A stretch of DNA of 64,000 bases from UBA2336 sp964538575 (GCA_964538575.1 CAZIGG010000001.1:9000-72999), one strand, 5' to 3'. Positions 34,554-43,842 are shown, counted from the stretch's first letter. Made by a program: numbers and translations. Notes: generated from the sequence alone by a model not told the origin.

Positions 34554-36458
34554 CTATTTGACCAGCGTAACGCTCTGTATTTTATCGCCAACTTCAATCT
34601 GATGTACAACATCCATTCCTGATTCCGTAACGGCAAAAATACTATACCGGCCGTCCAGATGGGGCGTAGGCGAGTGGGTAATAAACCATTGCGTGCCTTC
34701 CGTATCCTTTCCGGCTGAAGCCATTCCTACCGAGCCTTCGGTATACTGACGGTCCGTAAATTCAGACCGGATTGAATAATCTTCGCTGCCCCAGCCATCA
34801 CCCCGGTTACAACCTCCCTGGATAACAAAGTTGGGTACCACGCGATGAAAGTTTTTTGCATCAAAGTATTTGCTGTTAACAAGCTGTACAAAGTTTGCAA
34901 CAGAGCCGGGCGCCTCTTCAACCAGAAGCCTTAGTACAATATCCCCTTTACCTGTTTTAATGAGAACCTTCTGATTTTTCGGGATTGTTTTAACCAGCTC
35001 CCAGTCAATCGGGTGGTTGAATTCGTTCTTTACAGGATCAGCTTCTTTCTTCCCTTCAAAATAGGCGATGGCTGCTTCCAGGGGTTGCAGTGCTTCGTTG
35101 TCTTTTGGTAACGAGAGTTTTTTCTTAGCCTCGTATAAAAAGGTATAATCGGTGATCACCTCTTTATATCCCAGCCTGGGGTCTCGTAATGCATCTGTAA
35201 CGGTTCCGATGACTGCTGCATCGCCTGTCTGAATTGCGCGGATGTACACTTCTGCATATTGTTTTTTAATTGACACATCAAACGATGGGTTTCTGTTTAT
35301 TGCCACCAATGCTGCTGCTGCTGAAGATTTAATTACCGGTATGGCTGACTGCTGCAACTCCTCTTCTATAAACTTCCACGCTTCTTTCGATTCGCCCAGT
35401 GCCGCAAGGAGGGCAGCTCTGCCGTAAGGATCACGCTCTGACTTATAAAGTTCTATAATATATGAAACAAGTTCAGCGCTGTCGGTACCGGCCAAAGATG
35501 CCTGATACAAATTGCCGCGTACCCTGATTTTAGTTGTAGCCTTCGCAAGGGATGCGATCTCACTGGCTTCTGCCTCTGTTGCAATCGCAAGAATTACTTC
35601 AGAAGCTGCTATGGCTACATTTATGTTTGAATCATTTAAAGCCTCGTATAAATCCGGTTTTACATCCGCAACTGGGAAAGCTTGTAAAGATCTTGCCGCA
35701 CTAATTCTAACCCGATAGTCACCATCTGTTTTCAGAATTTTCTTAAGCGCCTCTATCGATGCGGGTGATTTTACTTTCCGCAACGCACTCGTTACAGATG
35801 CACGAACCCAGGGCGATTGGTCATGCTGCGCGGATTCGATTAGTTGGGTCTCAGCCAGAGGGGCTTGCCGTGCGCCCCGCATAAAGAAATTTGCGGCCGC
35901 AAGTCGCGTTTGAAGGCCATAGGCAGGCTTTAAAAATTCAATCGACTTAATCGTAATTGCTGAGTCCGTTTTATTGCCCAATCGGTAATAAGCCCAGGCC
36001 AGGCCTTCCTGCACGAGCGAATCTGTTGAAGCAATAACAAGCTGATCGATATCACCGCCATTAAAAGTCTTTCCGCACGATTCCAAAATTTCTCTCAGCA
36101 CGACAGGATTTCTTTCCTCCTGAAGCGCTCTCCATAAAATTGCGGCTGAAAGCTTTACTTGTATCTGGCCTAAGGCAATTGCTGCATTTTTTCTTACTCC
36201 CGGGTCAGCATCAAACCGTAACAGGTCACGGAGCTTTTCAATCGCAAACGTATCCTGAATGGAGGCAAATGCCAGGGCCGCTTCTTTTCGGTATGCAGGA
36301 TTTTTATGCTTAAAATAAGTATATAGGCTGTCAGACAACCTGCGGTCTTGAAAGTCGGCAATCTTTACAAGTTCCTGGTCAGCAAATTTATTTACACCGT
36401 TGGTGGTGCATGCGGAGAGCGTGCAAACAATGATCAGTAATCCAATACTGTTTTTCAT
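34554..36458 (-). CDS. HEAT-repeat protein with C-terminal cyclophilin (peptidyl-prolyl isomerase)
   Basis: 634 residues. A lipobox IVCTLSACTTNG predicts a lipoprotein (Cys near 17). HEAT-like repeats run from about 55 to 440 (for example DADPGVRKNAAIALGQIQ, SPWVRASVTSALRKVKSP, YRVRISAARSLQAFPVADV). A cyclophilin domain spans about 498-634: FHRVVPNFVIQGGCNRGDGW, SVGMASAGKDTEGTQWFITH and LDGRYSIFAVTESGM. The active-site Arg (FHRVV) is present, although the usual substrate-pocket residues are partly changed. It is likely a periplasmic folding factor on a repeat scaffold. Confidence 0.87.
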   Translation of the reverse strand: MKNSIGLLIIVCTLSACTTNGVNKFADQELVKIADFQDRRLSDSLYTYFKHKNPAYRKEAALAFASIQDTFAIEKLRDLLRFDADPGVRKNAAIALGQIQVKLSAAILWRALQEERNPVVLREILESCGKTFNGGDIDQLVIASTDSLVQEGLAWAYYRLGNKTDSAITIKSIEFLKPAYGLQTRLAAANFFMRGARQAPLAETQLIESAQHDQSPWVRASVTSALRKVKSPASIEALKKILKTDGDYRVRISAARSLQAFPVADVKPDLYEALNDSNINVAIAASEVILAIATEAEASEIASLAKATTKIRVRGNLYQASLAGTDSAELVSYIIELYKSERDPYGRAALLAALGESKEAWKFIEEELQQSAIPVIKSSAAAALVAINRNPSFDVSIKKQYAEVYIRAIQTGDAAVIGTVTDALRDPRLGYKEVITDYTFLYEAKKKLSLPKDNEALQPLEAAIAYFEGKKEADPVKNEFNHPIDWELVKTIPKNQKVLIKTGKGDIVLRLLVEEAPGSVANFVQLVNSKYFDAKNFHRVVPNFVIQGGCNRGDGWGSEDYSIRSEFTDRQYTEGSVGMASAGKDTEGTQWFITHSPTPHLDGRYSIFAVTESGMDVVHQIEVGDKIQSVTLVK

Positions 36459-36463
36459 GCTGC

Positions 36464-36838
36464 TTAAACTGATGAGCCCGTGGCTTTAGCGACTACGTCA
36501 TCAAACTCGATACCCGTAACTTTAATGCAATACAGCAGGAGACGAACTTCTTTAACATGAACCCTTCCGTCCACTTCGGACATCTTGTAAAGGATTACAA
36601 AGGCTCTCAATTTTTCTTCATCCGTACACAAATTTATGTATTCAATGCCCGTCTGGTAAATATCACGGCCTTTCATATCCGAAATAGCTTTTTTAAATTC
36701 ATCAAACGTGCTGTCGGCAATCCCTTCTTTAGTTTTTAAAGCGATCAGGGCACGGGTTTCATTTTCATCAATCACACCATCCGCACTCATCAGCAAATGA
36801 ACCAGGTACAGTAAGCCTAACTGGTAGTTTTTGTTCAT
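36464..36838 (-). CDS. TerB-like protein
   Basis: 124 residues. Two helical segments with paired acidic motifs, LLMSADGVIDENETRALIAL and ILYKMSEVDGRVHVKEVRLL, fit the TerB metal-binding fold. It is soluble with no signal peptide. Tellurite resistance is not implied. It sits 48 bp after feoB and 6 bp before the HEAT/cyclophilin gene, probably in the same transcript. Confidence 0.78.
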   Translation of the reverse strand: MNKNYQLGLLYLVHLLMSADGVIDENETRALIALKTKEGIADSTFDEFKKAISDMKGRDIYQTGIEYINLCTDEEKLRAFVILYKMSEVDGRVHVKEVRLLLYCIKVTGIEFDDVVAKATGSSV

Positions 36839-36886
36839 CGGAAAAATTTAAGTCCCTTAAATATAAAGAAAGGTTCGGACGATGTG

Positions 36887-38998
36887 TCAGGAAAGTACCT
36901 GAAACACAACAAATGACGAAATATACGCAAGAGCCGACATGTAGATTAATTGGAGAATCGGCCATTTCCAGCCATTCGTTTCACGGTAAACAATGGCCAG
37001 CGTGCTCATGCACTGCATGGCAAAGGTATAGAACACGAGCAGGGAAAAGGCAACGGGTGCGGTAAAGCGCGGCCCACCGGTTTCCGGGTTAATCTCTTCC
37101 CGCATTCTGTTTTTAATGGTGGTTTGGTCGCCATCGGTTCCGATGCTGTAAATCGTAGCCATTGTTCCGACAAAAACTTCACGGGCCGCGAATGAAGTGA
37201 TTAAGGCTATTCCTATTTTCCAGTCAAAGCCCAGCGGTTTAATCACGGGTTCAACAGCCTTACCAATAATTCCCGCGTACGAGTGCTCAAGCTTATAAGC
37301 AGCAATGCGATTTTCTAATCCTTCTTCTGTGAGTCTCACGTCTGCCGATTCATTCAAAACATGTTCACGTGCACGTTCCAGTTCGTCTCCCGGCCCATAG
37401 CTTGCCAATACCCAAAGTACAATGGAGATGGCTAAGATAACTTTGCCCGCTTCCAGTACAAAGGCTTTTGTTTTTTCAATAATCGTAAACCCCACGTTCG
37501 ACCATTTTGGCCAGCGATAGGCGGGAAGTTCCATAAGCAGGTAGCTTCGTTCTTTTACCCGCACTAAATATTTCATAACAAGCGCGGTTAGCATGGCCGC
37601 GGCAAACCCCAACAGGTACAATCCCATCAGGGCAAGGCCCTGCAGATTAAATGTGCCCAGTATGAGCGTATCCGGTACAACGAGCGCAATCAGAATTGTA
37701 AACACGGGTAACCGTGCAGAGCAACTCATCAACGGGGTTACAAAAATTGTAATGGTTCTTTCTTTCCAGTTATCAATCGTTCGGGCGGCCATGATTGCGG
37801 GTATGGCACACGCTACCCCCGACATAAGCGGCACCACGCTTTTTCCGTTCAATCCAAACTTGCGCATGATCTTGTCCATCAGAAAAACAACCCGCGACAT
37901 GTAGCCTGACTCTTCCAGCATGGCAATGAATGCAAAAAGAATAGCAATCTGCGGAACAAAAATCACGATCCCTCCTATTCCGGGTATAATCCCTTCCGTT
38001 AACAACCGCGTAAGCACTCCCTCAGGAAGAGTGTCGCTCAGGTAATTGCTCAATGCTGCAAAAGTACCGTCAATAAAATCCATGGGCACTGTGGCCCACG
38101 CAAAAATGGATTGAAAAATCAGGAAAAGGATCGCAAAGAAAATTGCGTAGCCCCAAACCTTATGCGTAAGGATAAAGTCAAGCGTTGAAGTATATTTTTT
38201 CCACGAGAGTTCAGCGGTTTGTAATGTAACACGGTCAAGCAAGGTTTGAATGAACGCGTACCGCTGAATTGTTTCCGCTCCCTGAAACTTTCCGGGAAAA
38301 AAATCATGCTGCCGGCTTACGTCTTCAATAAACAATTGATCGTTTTTACTCAGGAATTTTAGCGATCCGGGCTGTTGCAAAAACTGGTAAGCCTCGTAGT
38401 TGTTATCCAGCGAAAACTTTTCACGAACGGTTTTAACAGCGCCTTTAACATCATCATACACGGTGAAGATATTTTTTGCCGGGAGTTCAAGGGGTTTACT
38501 CAGCACCTTCTTCAGGTCATCCAGCCCCGTACCTTTTCGTGCATTGATAGGAATTACCGGAACGCCAAGTTCTCTGGATAACGCACTAAGATCGTAGCTG
38601 ATGCCCGCCTTCGTAACCAGGTCCATCATGTTCAGGGCAAGCACGGTAGGCAATCCTAAATCAATGATCTGTGTTAGCAGGAGCAAGCTTCGCTTAAGAT
38701 TAGTTGCATCCGCTGTGACTACTATCTTATCCGGGCAAAGCGGGGAGGCATGGTCCAGCAGAATCTCGGAAACAATACGCTCATCCAGGCTGCGCGGATA
38801 CAGGCTGTAAATTCCGGGAAGGTCAATGATCTCTGCGGTGGTTCCATCCGGCAGGGTTGAAAATCCTGACCGCTTCTCAACCGTTACCCCCGGGAAGTTT
38901 CCAATCTTTTGATTGAGCCCGGTAAGATGATTAAACATCGAGGACTTACCCGAGTTCGGGTTGCCGACCAATGCAATCTTCAACCGGGAATCTGACAT
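36887..38998 (-). CDS. feoB: Ferrous iron transporter FeoB
   Basis: 703 residues. The G domain at the N-terminus has VGNPNSGKSSMFNHLTG (G1), GNFPGVTVE (G2), DLPGIYSL (G3) and LNMMD (G4). It is followed by a helical domain and about eight to ten membrane helices with gate motifs GVACAIPAIMAARTI and PLMSCSARLPV. It takes up Fe2+ across the inner membrane in a GTP-dependent way. Start ATG overlaps the feoA stop by one base (TAATG). Confidence 0.97.
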   Translation of the reverse strand: MSDSRLKIALVGNPNSGKSSMFNHLTGLNQKIGNFPGVTVEKRSGFSTLPDGTTAEIIDLPGIYSLYPRSLDERIVSEILLDHASPLCPDKIVVTADATNLKRSLLLLTQIIDLGLPTVLALNMMDLVTKAGISYDLSALSRELGVPVIPINARKGTGLDDLKKVLSKPLELPAKNIFTVYDDVKGAVKTVREKFSLDNNYEAYQFLQQPGSLKFLSKNDQLFIEDVSRQHDFFPGKFQGAETIQRYAFIQTLLDRVTLQTAELSWKKYTSTLDFILTHKVWGYAIFFAILFLIFQSIFAWATVPMDFIDGTFAALSNYLSDTLPEGVLTRLLTEGIIPGIGGIVIFVPQIAILFAFIAMLEESGYMSRVVFLMDKIMRKFGLNGKSVVPLMSGVACAIPAIMAARTIDNWKERTITIFVTPLMSCSARLPVFTILIALVVPDTLILGTFNLQGLALMGLYLLGFAAAMLTALVMKYLVRVKERSYLLMELPAYRWPKWSNVGFTIIEKTKAFVLEAGKVILAISIVLWVLASYGPGDELERAREHVLNESADVRLTEEGLENRIAAYKLEHSYAGIIGKAVEPVIKPLGFDWKIGIALITSFAAREVFVGTMATIYSIGTDGDQTTIKNRMREEINPETGGPRFTAPVAFSLLVFYTFAMQCMSTLAIVYRETNGWKWPILQLIYMSALAYISSFVVFQVLS

Positions 38999-39231
38999 TA
39001 ATTAAGAATTGAAATCGTAGCAGCCTCTTCGAGGCGCAGGGAAAGTTCATAACCCAATACACTGATGCAAACGGGGTCGCCCAGCGGGGCTGAAAAATTG
39101 AATCGAATAGGCGCTCCCGGCAAACAGCCCATCTCCAGCAGCTTGACAGACAAAACCTCATCGGTGAAACCGGAAATAATCCCAACCTCGCCTGGCTTCA
39201 TCTGTGATACATTTTTGACTGTTTCCCGCAC
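38998..39231 (-). CDS. feoA: Ferrous iron transport protein FeoA
   Basis: 77 residues, a single SH3-like FeoA domain: MKPGEVGIISGFTDEVLSVK, LLEMGCLPGAPIRFNFSAP and LGYELSLRLEEA. It is needed for FeoB activity. The start is GTG at 39231; an in-frame ATG at 39201 would drop ten residues. A TAnnTTTG promoter and a Fur-box-like site lie immediately upstream. Confidence 0.93.
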   Translation of the reverse strand: MRETVKNVSQMKPGEVGIISGFTDEVLSVKLLEMGCLPGAPIRFNFSAPLGDPVCISVLGYELSLRLEEAATISILN

Positions 39232-39254
39232 TTATTTAGATTAATTTCAAACAA
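39232..39254. promoter_or_regulatory. Fur-box-like operator upstream of feoAB
   Basis: The stretch beginning TTATTTAGATTAATTTCAAA shows a partial dyad (TTATTTAGA / TTTCAAACAA) like the AT-rich Fur sites of Bacteroidota. It lies between the -7 box and the GTG of feoA. The match is imperfect in the right arm. Confidence 0.4.
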
Positions 39255-39259
39255 AGATA
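39252..39259 (-). promoter_or_regulatory. Candidate -7 box for feoAB
   Basis: The minus strand reads TATCTTTG, an exact -7 match, 20 bp before the feoA GTG. It overlaps the edge of the Fur-box-like dyad. Confidence 0.55.
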
Positions 39260-39305
39260 TGTGCTAAGGGGCTGGAATGCAATGTTAGGAACCGTAGCTT
39301 TCGGT

Positions 39306-39449
39306 ATGAAAAAGAAGGTTTCGAAAAAGGAAAAGATAAAAACGGCAGAAAAAAAACAGCCTCCGGAACCAGAGGCTGAAAAAGGTAATGCTTTCGATTT
39401 TGGCGGCTTGCCTGACCGGAACCTTAAAAAGAATCTGGGGTGTGGATAA
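39306..39449 (+). CDS. Small basic conserved protein ending in NLGCG
   Basis: 47 residues from the ATG at 39306: a Lys-rich start (KKKVSKKEKIKTAEKKQ), a Pro/Glu linker, then GNAFDFGGLPDRNLKKNLGCG. The FGGLP-DR-LKKN-GCG end recalls small Bacteroidota proteins of unknown function. A weak -7-like TAGCTTTC lies 11 bp before the ATG. The frame extends upstream to an ATG at 39261 (62 residues), which is less likely because that part overlaps the feoAB promoter region. No function can be assigned. Confidence 0.55.
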   Translation: MKKKVSKKEKIKTAEKKQPPEPEAEKGNAFDFGGLPDRNLKKNLGCG

Positions 39450-40883
39450 CTATTCTACTAACGAAGATTTAACAAAACTCTTTAATCGTTCGTCATCGAT
39501 AACCAGGTTATAGCTTCCGCGCTTGAAATCTGCGGATGTCCCCAATGATTCCAGTCCTCCTCTTCGCGCAGTTATTCCTTTTCTTGAGCCGCTGCCGCCT
39601 GTGATGTGATCAATCGCCAGGCTTAACAGGATTTCATCTTCATCGCCAATCGGCATAAGGTCAAGACTGTTGTCGAGATTGATAATGTTCGGTGTAAATC
39701 CATCGCTATAATTCGATTCATTAGCGCTGTTGAATGATTTAACAACAATGGGCTGCATGCCCCACGTGTTTTTCGGATCACTGTCTTCATAAATGGAAAT
39801 CGATCCTACATTCTTACCTACTGTCTCGTCACCTATGAGGAATACATCCATGTGCGGCTTCAGGCCGTTAATTAAAAGTTCGCTTGCGGATGCCGTGCGT
39901 GAGCTAGTCAATACATATACGCGGCTACTATTAAGTAGTGACCCCACGTTGCCTGTTTTTGTTATAAATTTTTTAATCAGAAAATCAGGTCCATAGTTAG
40001 GGTCATTAATTAAGGCCGACTGTAGTTCATTGTTATACTGTCTGCGGGTAAACGTAACGGTGTTATCAATGTTATCCCCGATAAGGCTTGCCAGATTAAT
40101 GGTTGCTGCTTCTGCGCCACCGCTGTTGTAGCGTAAATCAACTACCAGATCAGTAATGCCTGCACTTTTAAATTCGCTGAAGATCGCATCCATTTCAGTG
40201 ATATATTGGTTGCTGGCTGCCGTTGGGCCCGTTGCAAAGAAATTATATACATAGTATCCTATTTTATGGCCATCGCCTGTATCGATAATCTTGCTCATAA
40301 AATTCGGGTTCTCGGCAAACACCGATGTATTGAGTGATAATGTGCCTTTATCAACCATGCCGGTACCGGTTGGCCTCGAATATTTAATCGTATGCGTCTC
40401 ACCGATCTCACCCAGCAAGTCCCGATAGTTGGAGGTCGTCATGCGTTCACCGTTTATGTGTGTAATTACATCACCCCGCATCAGATCCTTACCTTCTGTT
40501 TCAACCAGAGAACCTGCTTTAATGTACATCACCTGAGCGATAATATTCTCGCTGCCTTCACTTTCCAGGTACAATTTAAACTCGTATCCCGCTTCTTTAT
40601 TTACACCCTGCAATGAATTCAGCAATTCAATATAATTCTCCTGTATCCAGGAAAAGCGATCTTCTTCAGACAGAAGGGAGTTAAAGAATTTATCCGGGGT
40701 TTTTGACTTATTGGGAGAGGATGGCAGGTCAGTATTCCATAAATAGTATAACTCCATGTTGTCATAAATCCAGTTATTGACATATTTATTTCCTGCATCC
40801 GAATTATCATCATCGCTACACGCAGGGAAAGCAATCAACACTACAACAGCTATTCCTGCCAGGGCCTTTTTTAAATTCATCAT
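39450..40883 (-). CDS. S41-family (C-terminal processing) peptidase, lipoprotein
   Basis: About 477 residues from the ATG at 40883. Lipobox LIAFPACSDDD with Cys near 22. A short N-terminal S41 helper domain is followed by a PDZ domain (about 95-180: AGSLVETEGKDLMRGDVITHI) and the S41 core. The nucleophile region is VLTSSRTASASELLINGLKP and the Lys base region is GDETVGKNVGS. Related enzymes cut C-terminal tails in the periplasm. The stop abuts the convergent small protein gene at 39449. Confidence 0.88.
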   Translation of the reverse strand: MMNLKKALAGIAVVVLIAFPACSDDDNSDAGNKYVNNWIYDNMELYYLWNTDLPSSPNKSKTPDKFFNSLLSEEDRFSWIQENYIELLNSLQGVNKEAGYEFKLYLESEGSENIIAQVMYIKAGSLVETEGKDLMRGDVITHINGERMTTSNYRDLLGEIGETHTIKYSRPTGTGMVDKGTLSLNTSVFAENPNFMSKIIDTGDGHKIGYYVYNFFATGPTAASNQYITEMDAIFSEFKSAGITDLVVDLRYNSGGAEAATINLASLIGDNIDNTVTFTRRQYNNELQSALINDPNYGPDFLIKKFITKTGNVGSLLNSSRVYVLTSSRTASASELLINGLKPHMDVFLIGDETVGKNVGSISIYEDSDPKNTWGMQPIVVKSFNSANESNYSDGFTPNIINLDNSLDLMPIGDEDEILLSLAIDHITGGSGSRKGITARRGGLESLGTSADFKRGSYNLVIDDERLKSFVKSSLVE

Positions 40884-40938
40884 CACACCACTTTTCATCT
40901 CCTGTATTTTTATAGGTATACTTTACGTTCGTAATAAA

Positions 40939-43371
40939 CTAAATACTTTCAGTAACAAAAACTCTTTTTACACGCTCGCTGGTGTTGGTTAAGATTTCAT
41001 AAGGAATTGTATCGATTTTAGCGGCCAGCTCATCCACACTCAATCCCGGCCCGAAAATAATTACCTCATCCCCTTCCCTTGCTTCAATGCCCGTTAAATC
41101 GATCATGGTCATATCCATGCAAACATTACCGACTACGGGTGCCCGCTTTCCATGCACAAGTACTTCTCCCGCTCCCCCGCTAAAAGCCCTGCTGTACCCA
41201 TCCGCGTAGCCAATGGCAATGGTACCGATGCGCATCTCTTTTATGGCTTTTCCGCGTCTGCCGTAACCAATGGTTTCTCCAGCTTTTACGGTTTTAACCT
41301 GCGAAATTAAGGTTTTTAACGTGTTTACGGGCTTTAAAGCATGTTTCTCAGCTGTAGGATCAACTCCGTACAGGCCCACACCAAGCCTCACCATGTCAAA
41401 CTGAAACTCGGGGAATCTTAAAATTCCGGGCGTGTTGAGTACGTGCAGCATGGGGGTATATCCAATAGCTTTAGAAATTAACGCTGAGGTCTGCTTAAAC
41501 GACTTTACCTGGTTGCGCGAAAAGTCGTCAAGGGCGGCCTCATCCGATCCGGATAAATGCGTAAAAATTGAGGCTACCCGAACGCTGGGATTCGCCTGCA
41601 AGATCCGGATCAGCTCTGGCACATCGGATTCCTCAAAACCGAGACGATGCATGCCCGTATCAATCTTAATATGAATATTCCACGCGCGGCCGTTTAGAAA
41701 CACGATGAATGCATTTAGTATATTAACACTGTACAGTTCAGGCTCGAGGTTAAAACTGATCATCGCCTGAAAGCCTTCTTCCGCTGGGTTCATCACCATC
41801 ACCGGTGTGTTAATGTTGTTCTTTCTCAATTCAACACCTTCATCGGCATAAGCGACACCCAGGTAATCCACTTTATGATATTGTAACACATTAGCCACTT
41901 CAATACTGCCGCTTCCATACGCTAATGCTTTTACCATTACCATTACTTTCGTTGCAGGGCTAAGCTTTGATTTGAAATAATTAAGATTATGAACAAGCGC
42001 ACTGAGATCAACCTCCATAACGGTACCATGAACCTTGCGCTGTAGTCGTTTTACGATTCGTTCAAATTCAAACATTCTTGCTCCTTTGATCAGAATTATT
42101 TCATGGTTAAAAAAATCAGGGTTAAAGGCATTCAGAAATTCCCCGGTTGAATCATAAAAATGCGCATCGGTTTTGATTTTGCTTTTGTGTTTCGACAGAA
42201 CCTTTCCGATTCCAATGAATTTAGTCACACCGCTACCATTAACCAGTTGCGCAACCTTATCGGTTAGCTGGTTTTCATCCATTCCGGATTGCAAAATGTC
42301 GGATAAGATTAGTGTCTTTTTATCCTTTTGATTTTGATTCACCAACAGCTCTAAACTGAGCTGTAAACCGCCCAAATCATTGTTATAGGCATCATCAATC
42401 AGCTGATTTTGGTTGATCCCCTCCTTCAGCTCAAGCCGCATCGGTACGGATCGGAGTGACTTGAGGTCTTGCGCAATGGAATCAATATCTGTACCCAGGT
42501 AAAGTAAAATTGTCAGGCAGTGAAGGGCATTTTCGACAGATGCCGGATCTGAAAAAGGAAGGGATATCTTAAAATTTTGGTTTTTCCAGGCAACTAAAAA
42601 ACCATCCTCGTTCTTCGCGATCTTTACGTCAGCAGTCGGGGAGAACCCCCAACTAAATAGCGGAATACCGGAAGCCTTTACATAACTAAACAGCTTACCA
42701 TGATCAGCACAACAAATTAGTGTATCAGCGTGTTTGAATAATTTAATTTTCTCTTCAATCTTCTGCTCATCCGACTTAAAACTTTCATCGTGCGCAGTGC
42801 CCAGTGTGGTAAAAACCCCCAGGGTTGGTTTAATGATTCGTTCAAGCTTTTCCATCTCACCCGGTTGCGAGATACCCGCCTCAAAAATGCCCATCGTATG
42901 ATAGGACTGTATCTGCCAAACGGATAACGGAACACCGGTTTGTGAATTATAGCTCCCCGGATTTTTTACAATTGTATGGTGTTTGGCGAGCAATTGATAT
43001 AGCCATTCTTTAACAATCGTTTTCCCGTTGCTGCCGGTTATGCCAATAACCGGTATTGAAAATTTACCGCGGTGATGCGCAGCAATTTTCTGCAATGCAT
43101 CAACGGATGAGCTGACCCGGATGAAATTTGCTTCGGGATACGCATTGATGGGAATAGTATCTTCAACAATAAATTGACGAACACCACTTTTATAAAGTGA
43201 ATTGATATACGTGTGACCATCGCTATGCTTACCCTTCACCGCAAAAAAAACTGATCCCTCATTTACTATAGCCTTACGGCTATCCATAATAAGATCCTGC
43301 ACGGGTCTGTCAACAAATAATTGCAACACCGTTCCGTGAGTAATGTCTTTCAGTTGGGAAAACAGCAGCAT
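40939..43371 (-). CDS. Bifunctional MurF ligase / alanine racemase
   Basis: 810 residues from the ATG at 43371 (an upstream ATG at 43410 would overlap csaA by 38 bp). The N-terminal half is MurF: GITGSNGKTIVKEWLYQ near 113, the ENALHCLTILLYLG region, and DDAYNNDLGGLQLSLELL. The C-terminal half from about 445 is alanine racemase: MEVDLSALVHNLNYFKSKL, the PLP Lys in MVKALAYGSGS, RLGVGLYGVDP and TIGYGRRGKA with the catalytic Tyr, and VGNVCMDMTMIDLTG. It makes D-Ala and joins D-Ala-D-Ala to the murein precursor; the fusion is usual in Bacteroidota. Confidence 0.95.
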   Translation of the reverse strand: MLLFSQLKDITHGTVLQLFVDRPVQDLIMDSRKAIVNEGSVFFAVKGKHSDGHTYINSLYKSGVRQFIVEDTIPINAYPEANFIRVSSSVDALQKIAAHHRGKFSIPVIGITGSNGKTIVKEWLYQLLAKHHTIVKNPGSYNSQTGVPLSVWQIQSYHTMGIFEAGISQPGEMEKLERIIKPTLGVFTTLGTAHDESFKSDEQKIEEKIKLFKHADTLICCADHGKLFSYVKASGIPLFSWGFSPTADVKIAKNEDGFLVAWKNQNFKISLPFSDPASVENALHCLTILLYLGTDIDSIAQDLKSLRSVPMRLELKEGINQNQLIDDAYNNDLGGLQLSLELLVNQNQKDKKTLILSDILQSGMDENQLTDKVAQLVNGSGVTKFIGIGKVLSKHKSKIKTDAHFYDSTGEFLNAFNPDFFNHEIILIKGARMFEFERIVKRLQRKVHGTVMEVDLSALVHNLNYFKSKLSPATKVMVMVKALAYGSGSIEVANVLQYHKVDYLGVAYADEGVELRKNNINTPVMVMNPAEEGFQAMISFNLEPELYSVNILNAFIVFLNGRAWNIHIKIDTGMHRLGFEESDVPELIRILQANPSVRVASIFTHLSGSDEAALDDFSRNQVKSFKQTSALISKAIGYTPMLHVLNTPGILRFPEFQFDMVRLGVGLYGVDPTAEKHALKPVNTLKTLISQVKTVKAGETIGYGRRGKAIKEMRIGTIAIGYADGYSRAFSGGAGEVLVHGKRAPVVGNVCMDMTMIDLTGIEAREGDEVIIFGPGLSVDELAAKIDTIPYEILTNTSERVKRVFVTESI

Positions 43372-43372
43372 A

Positions 43373-43705
43373 TCAAAAAAGGCGTGAACCGTTTGGAACT
43401 GATCTTTCAATGGAACTTAGTACAATCCGGTTCTCTTCATCCGGGAAACCTGTTACCAGGACTTCTGAAATAAAATTGCCGATTTGTTTCGGTTCAAAAT
43501 TTACAACGCATATTACCTGGCGTCCAATAAGATTTTCCGAATCATAAAGTGCCGCGATCTGGGCGCTCGACTTTTTTATCCCCAGGTCTCCCAAATCAAT
43601 CCAAAGTTTAACAGCCGGTTTTTTGGCTTCCGTAAAAGTTTCGGCCTTGGTAATGGTGCCCGCCCGCAAGTCTATTTTTGTGAAATCTGTCCAGGAAATA
43701 GTCAT
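43373..43705 (-). CDS. csaA: tRNA-binding domain protein CsaA
   Basis: 110 residues, one OB-fold tRNA-binding domain: FTKIDLRAGTITKAETFTEA, AVKLWIDLGDLGIKKSSAQI, LIGRQVICVVNFEPKQIGNF and SEVLVTGFPD. It resembles CsaA and the C-terminal domain of methionyl-tRNA synthetase. It is thought to act as a chaperone or tRNA binder. Its stop lies one base before the murF-alr ATG, so the pair is co-transcribed. Confidence 0.92.
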   Translation of the reverse strand: MTISWTDFTKIDLRAGTITKAETFTEAKKPAVKLWIDLGDLGIKKSSAQIAALYDSENLIGRQVICVVNFEPKQIGNFISEVLVTGFPDEENRIVLSSIERSVPNGSRLF

Positions 43706-43815
43706 ATTTAGATAAATAAAGCAGAAAATATTACTTCAGGACTCAAATATGAGGCATTATGGCCTATCTTTAATTCCCCAAACGAAATTCTGACCTTCTG
43801 TGTAACTATAATGGT

Positions 43816-43823
43816 TAATTTTG
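43816..43823 (+). promoter_or_regulatory. Candidate -7 box for the small secreted protein
   Basis: TAATTTTG is an exact TAnnTTTG, 19 bp before the ATG at 43843. Confidence 0.5.
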
Positions 43824-43842
43824 CGTTTGGCAATATTACCTG

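Noticed and set aside
36464..36838. Tellurite resistance function for the TerB-like and TerC proteins
   Set aside because: The names are historical; the two genes are unlinked here and no ter operon is present.
43372..43410. Earlier ATG of murF-alr at 43410
   Set aside because: It would overlap csaA by 38 bp; the ATG at 43371 follows the csaA stop directly.
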